A DNA stretch of 13,329 bases, from contig PJAB01001605.1 of the NCBI GenBank assembly GCA_002887195.1, positions 1 to 13,329 of the forward strand. Direction: 5' to 3'. Source of the stretch: Chrysochromulina parva. Taxonomy: Eukaryota; Haptophyta; Prymnesiales; Chrysochromulinaceae. Below, in pieces: positions 13,216 to 13,329 of this stretch. The position numbers and the translations under genes were made by a program. Positions within the stretch are counted from its first letter, which is position 1; the number at the start of each line of letters is the position of its first letter. Below the pieces are notes generated by a model that was given only the letters and a program-made list of their open reading frames with translations, had not been told where the DNA came from and ran no database searches.

Positions 13216-13329
13216 ATGCGTGAGCTCGTCTGCGTCCAGGGTGGTCAGTGCGGCAACCAGATCGGTGCCAAGTTCTGGGAGGTCGTCTCCGACGAGCACG
13301 GCATCGACCCGACCGGCACGTACCACGGC
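13216..13329 (+). CDS. TUBB: Beta-tubulin, first 38 codons (truncated by the right edge)
   Basis: From the ATG at 13216 (A at -3) the frame stays open to the last base of the window. It begins [20 protein letters not shown], followed by [18 protein letters not shown]. This is the beta-tubulin N-terminus: the [10 protein letters not shown] loop contacts the guanine nucleotide, and [19 protein letters not shown] separates beta- from alpha-tubulin. Beta-tubulin pairs with alpha-tubulin to form microtubules and hydrolyses GTP at the exchangeable site. Positions 4-7 (LVCV) differ from the very common IVHI/IVHV. The rest of the gene, about 400 codons, lies beyond the window. Confidence 0.97.
   Translation, partial: MRELVCVQGGQCGNQIGAKFWEVVSDEHGIDPTGTYHG

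Overview
The window looks like nuclear DNA of a GC-rich unicellular eukaryote, most likely an alga. The reasons are a canonical GT-AG spliceosomal intron, typical eukaryotic proteins (Hsp110, a HECT ubiquitin ligase, beta-tubulin), A/G at -3 and G at +4 around several start codons, and no ribosome binding sites or operons. The left-edge protein carries a Ser-Tyr-Arg-Trp ... His-Pro-Asp-Pro-Asp-Gly signature that I associate, from memory only, with haptophyte and dinoflagellate hypothetical proteins. A haptophyte is my best guess, not proven.

Layout. Three genes on the minus strand fill the left part. The first is a partial gene running off the left edge (1-840). It is not obvious because its frame has no stop inside the window. 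The second is a Ser/Pro-rich unknown protein (1589-2440), probably with a further 3' exon at 1372-1539. The third is a second SP-rich unknown protein (2765-3676). A 336-bp divergent intergenic region (3677-4012) then switches to the plus strand. The plus-strand genes are an ankyrin-type protein (4013-4990), an Hsp110-family chaperone (5409-7877), a UBE3B/UBE3C/UPL6-type HECT E3 ligase (8993-12555, one 119-nt intron), and the first 38 codons of beta-tubulin (13216 to the right edge).

The intergenic DNA is rich in simple structured repeats. Five copies of a 15-bp unit lie just after the Hsp110 stop. A perfect 34-bp inverted repeat with overlapping direct repeats lies at 8277-8391, followed by four 10-bp units and a spaced 20-bp direct repeat. 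The HECT intron is itself largely repeats and is bounded by GTAC on both sides.

Functionally, Hsp110 (Hsp70 nucleotide exchange and disaggregation) and the HECT ligase (related to proteasome-associated Hul5/UBE3C) both belong to protein quality control, and beta-tubulin is cytoskeletal. Nothing in the sequence shows that these neighbours are co-regulated. The SP-rich proteins and the left-edge gene are the least explained parts. I found no convincing tRNA, rRNA, CRISPR array, transposase or viral gene.
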